From: Planococcus citri
Lineage: Eukaryota > Arthropoda > Insecta > Hemiptera > Pseudococcidae
NCBI RefSeq assembly: GCF_950023065.1
Contig: NC_088681.1
Coordinates: 55,276,836 to 55,340,835 of the forward strand
Length of the DNA: 64,000 nt
Reading direction: 5' to 3'
In this document: one piece after another, positions 57,467 to 64,000 of the stretch
How positions within the stretch are numbered: the first letter of the stretch is position 1
Layout of the letters: the number at the start of each line of letters is the position of its first letter
Program-made: the position numbers and the translations under genes
Notes under the pieces: generated by a model
Databases searched by the model: none
Told to the model about the DNA's origin: nothing
What the model saw: the letters and a program-made list of their open reading frames with translations, nothing else

Positions 57467-60400
57467 AGGTGCACTGGGGGAAGTCAGAACGTTTTTTCAC
57501 AATTTCAACTTTGATCAGCTGTTACTCTCGTACTAATGAACCAATATGGCTTAAATTTGGTATGTAGGTTCCCATAAGGGTTCTTAACCTATGGTAAAAA
57601 TTTCAGTGCGATTGTCACAGTAGCTTTCGCACAATCGAATAAAATGTAACTTGTTCTGACTTACCTCGCTTTGGGGTAAGTCAGAAAATCTACAAAATTA
57701 ATTGGTGATATTAGGATTCAACCCTGATCGATGCGCAATATGTCGAATAATATGTTTTCGAGGTAGTAGAATCCGAATCTGGAGTTATTTTTTTTTTAGG
57801 AGTGGGGGGTGAGGCGTGGGGAGAGGGAAAATTTCAAAATTTTCCTACATTATCATGTAATATGAGGAGCTTGGAATCAAAACTCACTTTTGCCATCAGA
57901 CAAAGCTTCGAGAAAATCGACAATAACTGATTTCGCCTAGTGCGTTGATGAAAAAAACGTCGCAAAGTGTGTCGAGCTCTTGAGTAAGACTACTAAATAG
58001 GATTCCATGAGAAAAATTTTTTTTTTCAAGTTGCCATATCATTGCAGTATGGCTTTCAAGTTTGGCAAAAGTGAGTTTTGATTCCAAGGTGGGGTAATTT
58101 TACTTTCTTTTGCAAATATATCGAAAAATAAGCCTCCTAGAAGAAAACTAACGACATTATGTCGATTGGAAATTTAATTCTCTACAATTTTCCTCGACTT
58201 AATTTTTCCGTAGAATGCTTCGTTCCGTCTCCAGACAGCTTTAAAAGTTTTGAGCGCTGAATTTTTCCAAAAATTATACTTCCTTTTGCAAATATATCGA
58301 AAACTAAGCACCCTAGAAAAAAACAAACGACATTATGTCGATTGGAAATTTAATTTCCTACAATTTTCATCGACTTCATTTTTCTGTAGAGTATTTTGTT
58401 CCGCCTCCAGAGAGCTTTAAAAGTTTTGAGCGCTTAATACATCCAATTTTTCACCTCCTCAGTTGCATAACTTCCAAATTCAAAACTACCATTTTCGCTA
58501 TTTTCACTATCAGAAAATGCTTCCGAATTTGCAATTGAATAATTTTGGCTATGTAGACTGCCATGCGACCTTGAAAATACAGTTTTGACTCCAAGGACAC
58601 TTTTTAACACGAAATTGTGAAGAACTGGGGCCGAATTTGGAAAAATGGATTCTGTAGGGTGATAGAGAAATTGAAGAAGTATCCGAATCCGCAAAAAAAC
58701 GCTTATCGATTTTCGGTGTCAAAAGTGAGTTTTGATTCCAAGCTCCTCATATGTCGAATAGTATGTTTCCGAGGTCGTAGAATCCGAATCTGGAGTTATT
58801 TTTTTGTAAGGGTGGGAGGTGAGTCAGGGGAGAGAGAGTAAATCACAAATTTTGCCTATATAATGTCGCACCTCGGGAGTAATAAGGTCACATCTCAAAA
58901 AAGTGAAATTTTACAGGAGAGTGATTTTCTTTTTTTTTAAAACTTGATTCATTATTTTTATCAACTTATAATTAATTGTGAGGAATGAATAGCACCTCAT
59001 TTTAAAGATCTGGTATCCTACCTTCATTTAGCATAAGAACACTTTCAAAAATAAAATCTTAAAGAGGAAATATTTCAATGTTTGGAAAACATTTTGAGTT
59101 AGAACCTTTCATTAAAGTTGATGTGGAGGCGAAAGGAAGCGTCCAAAAAAAATTTCATGATTACAAAGTTGTAGATTTCCAATCGACATAATGTTGTTAG
59201 TTTTTTTCTAGAGTGCTTAATTTTTGAGTTTTTCTCAAAAAACTAAAATTTCATGATATGTGCAAATTCATTTTTCTGAAAAGTGATCAATTTAAAAAAA
59301 AATTTCCATTTGGTACAAACCAATAAAAAATGCACTCCTTGTGACTATTTCTAACTGACAAACATTCAAAACAATCAAAACTATTTGTTAACACTTTGTA
59401 TGTACGAAATTTGCTCAAAAAAGGTGGAGTTTTTTGAGATGTACCCTTATAACTCCAAACAACTTGCAATGTTGTTGAGATTTTGAGTTAGGCCATTTGC
59501 GTTTTTTACAAGATCTAGATAATGTACCCAACTCAAAGTGTAATTTTGGGTTGAGGGGGGTCATATGTACAAACCCCAAATATGCAAAAACATCAAAATC
59601 AATTTTTTTTGAGATGTCACCTTATTACTCCCAAGGTGCGATGTGTAATATGTCGATTGATATGTTTTTGAGGTCGTATAATTCGAATCTGGGGCTATTT
59701 TTTGCAGGGGTAGGAGGCGAGGCAAGGGGAGAGGAGGAATTTCAAATTTTGCCTATAATATTGTGTAACATGTTGATTGATATGTGTTCGAGGTCGCCGA
59801 ATTCAAATCTTGAGCTAGTTTTTAGGGTTGAGTGCTATTCAAGTATCACCATTTGGGGAGAGGGGGATTGTGGCCTACTGTGCCCCGTGGAAGTTGGAAC
59901 AGTAATGAAATGAGCTAACTAATGATTGTTTGAAATACCTTCCGCTCAAAAACACGGATGTGTATGAAAATGGCGATTTGTAGAAATCTCCCCCTCCTCC
60001 CTATTATGGCATTTTGGCTGTCATTGTGGTAACTTCAGAAAAACAATTCATCTGACAATTTATTGTAGAGTACAAAAATGTATTTGTAAAAAATTAAAAA
60101 ACTCATGTAAGGAGAAAAAATAATCATCTGAGAATACAAAACAAAAAATCCCCAAAACATAGTAACACCACTCCAAAATACACATCTTACATCATCCTGC
60201 AGAAAAGAACACATGATATTGCCTGATTGTACAGCATTTTTTTTTTCAAAACATGTTCTGAATTTTGATTTTACATAAAAAACTGTCAACTTTGAACATC
60301 AGTGGTATAAGAAAACCTTGAGATAAATAAAAACCAAATTTGGAATTTTTTACTTTCCTCATTCTACGAAAAAACCAACTCCAGATTCGAACTCTACAAC

Positions 60401-61236
60401 CTCAAAAACATCAATCGACGTATTACACAATAATATAAGCAAAATTTGAAATCCGCCACCCATACGAACCTACGACTCACCTTCCACCTTCACCACAAAA
60501 AATGACTCTGGATTCAAATTCTACGACCTCGAAAACATATCAATTGACATATTACACAATAATGTAGGAAAAATTTGGAATTGCCCCCTTCCCACGCCTC
60601 ACCCCCCACTCCTACAAAAAAATAACTCCAGATTCGGATTCCACGACCCCGAAAACATATCAATCGACATAATACGCAATAATGTAGGGAAAATTTGGAA
60701 TTGCTCCCTCCCCACGCCTCACCCCCCACTCCTACAAAAAAATAACTCCAGATTCGGATTCTACGACCTCGAAAACGTATCATTCAACGTATTACACATC
60801 GATGAAGTCAAATCCTAATTATCAATGTTCACTTTTCTGACTTACCCCATAGCACTAATTTAGGGGGTAAGTCAGAAAAAGCGATATAAATAATGAATAA
60901 TTGAAAATTTAAAAAAATTGAATACTTGGGGTTTTACATTATTGTTTTAGGAATACTTTCACTTATAATATCACTTTTACTGATCATTTCTTCTGAGGTA
61001 AAAAGCAGTTTGAAAAACACTGGTTACAATTTGAAATCAAATTCAAAACAGCAACTAAAAAAGAATCATTCAAAAGCCTGTAAAATGAAACTGGGTCGTG
61101 AAATTTTTTATTATGTGATGAAGTAGGGGTAGTACCCTCAAGTTACCCCTGGGTAGCGCTTCGGCAGATATAAGCCTCTAAGAGCTAGAGCAGTTTTTCT
61201 GACTTACCCCAAATTCGGACTTCCCCCGGTGCACCT
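57467..61236. mobile_element. 3.77-kb TA-flanked element with AGGTGCAC ends
   Basis: Inverted ends AGGTGCAC(T/C)GGGGGAAGTC are bordered by TA on both sides (57465-57466, 61237-61238). Subterminal motif GGGGTAAGTCAGAA or its complement recurs near 57656, 57672, 60838, 60866 and 61198. The interior has a ~150-base direct duplication (from 58110 and 58275, with CGACATTATGTCGATTGG) and several ~125-base modules in both orientations. No transposase ORF is evident. Confidence 0.7.
60340..60800 (-). repeat. ~125-base tandem modules
   Basis: About four head-to-tail units contain AACTCCAGATTCGGATTC, then TACGACCTCGAAAACATATC. Inverted relatives lie at 57731, 58748, 59637 and 59763. GC-rich runs within them (CGCCTCACCCCCCACTCC) are nearly identical between neighbours. 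Confidence 0.75.
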
Positions 61237-62460
61237 TAATTTTTATTATCATGCTTTAGTGACAATTATTAAAACAAAATGATTTTTACTATTGGTATAG
61301 CTAAATTTATTAAAATGATAATTTTTACCTACTTAGGAAGATTACAGTAAAAATTATTGTTGTAACTGAACAGTTGTTAGAAATATTGAGTTTTGAAACA
61401 AATTTTATCATATTAATTATGTATTCTTGAATGGGATCCGGTTAACCCTTGAAGGCCCAGGCAAATCCTGAGATGTTATGAAAAAATGCTTTCAATTTCC
61501 TGAATAAGATCATCACAAGTATCACTTTTACTCACAGTTCACCTCGCAGTCCCTTGAAGCCACCTCGATAATGATAGACTTATTTATTTGATTATCCTCC
61601 AAAATCGAAGAAGCAAAAAACCAAATTGGGTCCATCTTAGAACTGAATGATAATATAGTTTCATTAGATGTCAGAATGAGTGAAAGCAGAATTCTAAAGA
61701 ACACCTCACCTCTTTTTTTTGGGGGGGGGGCAAACATTGATAAAAGTTGGTATTAACACATTTTAAGATTTAATAATTTAGAATGAAAGGCAAATTCTGA
61801 AAATTGATTTGAAATTTTGTAAATTTAAAGACAACGAAAATTCTAAAAAAATACATTTACTCATAGGGAATATCGTTGTAGAGGGAGAAATTAACGGAAA
61901 ACCCCAAAAACTACCATAGGTGGAAAAATTAAATAATTTTTTGAAGTTTTTGATTTTTCACCAAGAATTCAAAAATGGAAATTTTTGAATCTTGATTTCT
62001 TTGAAGATATGAAAATATAGACTAATTCAAATCCTCTTTGGCCATCCGGATATTTGTTCATGCACTCTAGTTCTGTTGGAAAATTAGTGATGGAAACATT
62101 GTGATGTAAAATGATATCTCTCGCGACTCTATAACTAGCTCAACATGATCCCTCCCCAATATTTAATACCTAACTTATAATTCGTGGGGTTAAATTAAAG
62201 ATGGAGTTATTAAATGATTGAACTTTCGACGGAATGATATATTTGTGGTAAAGTTGGAAATATTCATTGGAGTCCCAAAGTCCCAAAAGTTGAATAAAAG
62301 TCCACGACCAATTCACATTTAGGACATTTATTCTTGTACATAATTATAGAGGATTAAACAAAGATAAATAAAGAGGATCGTAACCCTGAGGAGTTGGGAA
62401 CGACTAAAAGTTGTGAGCAACAAAAAGGAAAATAAATATTGAAAAAAGGAAAATAAAGGA
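61237..62460. other. AT-rich spacer, no gene seen
   Basis: A stretch near 61780-61840 (CAAATTCTGAAAATTGATTT) is an isolated monomer of the satellite at 63.5 kb. Nothing else is recognised. Confidence 0.4.
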
Positions 62461-62620
62461 GACAATGTGAACCAAGAGTCTGTACTTACTTGAAACTAAA
62501 ATGCACGATGTGAGCTAATGCCATTTTCAAACAAAAAGGAAAATAAAGGAAGACAATGTGAGCCAAGGTCTTGAACTTAAAACTAAAGATGGATAATGTC
62601 AACCAAAACCACTTGTGATG
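62461..62620 (+). repeat. Short duplicated block
   Basis: AAAGGAAAATAAAGGAGACA near 62446 and AAAGGAAAATAAAGGAAGAC near 62537 begin two ~85-base imperfect tandem copies, each with ATGTGARCCAAG. Confidence 0.55.
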
Positions 62621-63519
62621 AAAACCTATCTCTGTGCATTTCAAAGAGTGATCTGAGACAGCTGAAGATTCACTAATTGACCCATAGGGACTTGGTGTGA
62701 GAAACAATGTCATCGCAGATGATGGCAAAGTCCGAGGCTGCAGACACCAAAATTCATATAAGTTCAATAAAACACAAAGAGTAGAAAGCTAAAGCTGGAA
62801 ACAGTAGGAACTACAGTTGGAAAGATTGAAACTTGAGATGGGTTTATTGGTATCTTCTGGTGGATAGGCTCCTGCCTATCCCAGGGATATGGAAGTAAAG
62901 TTGGATCTATACTTGGCGGCGTCGATGTCTGCAGTGCTGCCTATTTGTCTCGGATCAGAGCTTTTATAACTTACCTTTTACAGAAATTTTGTAACTCAGC
63001 AGCAATGCAAAATTCTGAAAATTTATTTGAAATTTTGTTATTTGGGTAGTTCTCAAAAAAAAGGTCAATTTTGATATGCATAATTTTGAAAAACAAAAAT
63101 CATTTTTTTTGGAAAATTTCAAGTGGGAATCATTTGTATAGGTGTCACAGGCTCCTTTTCTAGTGTTGGTCTCAATTCAATCCCCCCACTGTGGGCCCTG
63201 ATCCCCTTAAAACGGTGATAATTAGGATTCGACCCACACATGATGTGTAATATGTCGATTAATATGTTGTCGAGATCGTAGAATTCGAATCTGGAGTTAG
63301 TTATAACATTCATTTTCAAAAACATGGTGTGAGATAGGCAAGTCAAAGGACATTTGGGGTATAAAATCGAATGTACACCAATGAAAAGGGGGGCTCAACA
63401 GCTCAATATGAAGTGTAAAGTGTGAGGGAGGTGATGCTTGTATGGGCCCAAAAAAAAACTCATGCTAAAACCATTAAGAAATTTGCTGCGGACACAAAAT
63501 TTACCACTTTTTGAGAATT
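62621..63519. other. Spacer with isolated repeat modules
   Basis: One ~125-base module copy lies near 63240-63300 (TAATATGTCGATTAATATGT). Satellite-like words appear near 63000-63045. No gene is seen. Confidence 0.4.
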
Positions 63520-64000
63520 ACCCATTTAGAGACAATGCGAATTCTGAAAATTCATTGAAAGCTTTATGAAATTGTAGCAATAAAAGTTCTATAATTTGTA
63601 GATAATGTTAACTTGAAAACTGATATGAAATATTGTAATATGAAGATGAATGGGCATTCTGAAAAATTGGAGAGGCAATGTGAATTCCAAAAATTGAGTA
63701 AACGTTTTGCAATTTGTTGACAATATGAACTTGAAAATTGATTTGAAATTGTGTAATATGAAGACAATAAGAATTCTAAAAAAATTATTAAAAATTTGGT
63801 CATTCAGAGGCGATGTGAATTCTAAAAATTGATTGGAAATTTCATAACTCAGCAGCAATGCAAAATTCTGAAAAGTTATTTAAAATTTTGTTATTCAGAG
63901 ACGATTCGAATTCTGAAAATTTATCAAAAATTTCATGAAATTGTAGCAATGCGGAATTTGGGAAATTGATTTGAAATTTTGTAAATTTTAAAACAATGCA
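63520..64000 (+). repeat. Degenerate ~46-base satellite-like array, runs off the window
   Basis: About ten imperfect monomers share GACAATGNGAATTCTGAAAA, then TTGATTTGAAATTTTGTAA. Overlapping minus-strand ORFs here are products of the repeat. Confidence 0.6.

Noticed and set aside
59497..59913. 138-residue plus-strand ORF
   Set aside because: It consists of the dispersed module (MSIDMFLRSYNSN-type translation) and lies within a non-autonomous element.
62486..62767. 93-residue minus-strand ORF
   Set aside because: It lies over duplicated AT-rich DNA, with no motif, splice sites or homologue-like features.

Overview
The window is eukaryotic, AT-rich and crowded with transposons. Multi-exon genes with standard GT-AG introns and a tandem family resembling insect secreted DNA/RNA nucleases point to an insect. 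A sap-feeding hemipteran such as a mealybug would fit, but that is a guess. Layout from left to right: (1) Bases 1-3905 hold the 5'-truncated pol of a Ty3/gypsy-like retroelement. Its RT-linked RNase H has lost catalytic acids, and a second, intact RNase HI-type domain sits inside the integrase, between the DDE core and the GPY/F domain. (2) Bases 4.7-13.4 kb hold a plus-strand set of ORFs, each just after a good splice acceptor. The main one is a long gene (RING-H2-like finger, coiled coil, SGNH-like fold, RS-like and acidic tails with DLT motifs) split by a single in-frame TGA; two or three small ORFs accompany it. (3) Bases 12.6-16.8 kb carry three recurring families of short hairpins. Their loops are conserved, their stems vary with pairing kept, and all lie in the same orientation, as expected of a structured RNA. 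I could not find LTRs tying blocks 1-3 into one element. (4) Bases 19.3-55.9 kb hold a minus-strand tandem cluster of five paralogues (A-E) of a secreted protein. The full plan is a signal-peptide exon, a ~140-aa exon, a 24-nt microexon and three further exons, about 460-480 aa in all. By eye it matches the insect dsRNase / DNA-RNA non-specific endonuclease fold, but the catalytic RGH and metal-binding positions are replaced in the same way in every copy. C is the only copy I judge intact. A lacks its 3' exons, D its 5' exons, B has a small transposon in exon 2, and E has a 7-nt frameshifting insertion. (5) The introns and spacers are nests of DNA transposons: a 633-bp-arm hairpin, palindromic TA-flanked elements, a mariner with two insertions including one with CACAGTG ends, a hAT built of ATACC repeats, large foldback elements in intron 5 of both C and E, and an RTE-like LINE fragment. 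(6) Bases 57.4-64 kb are a TA-flanked 3.8-kb element followed by degenerate satellite-like repeats, with no convincing genes.
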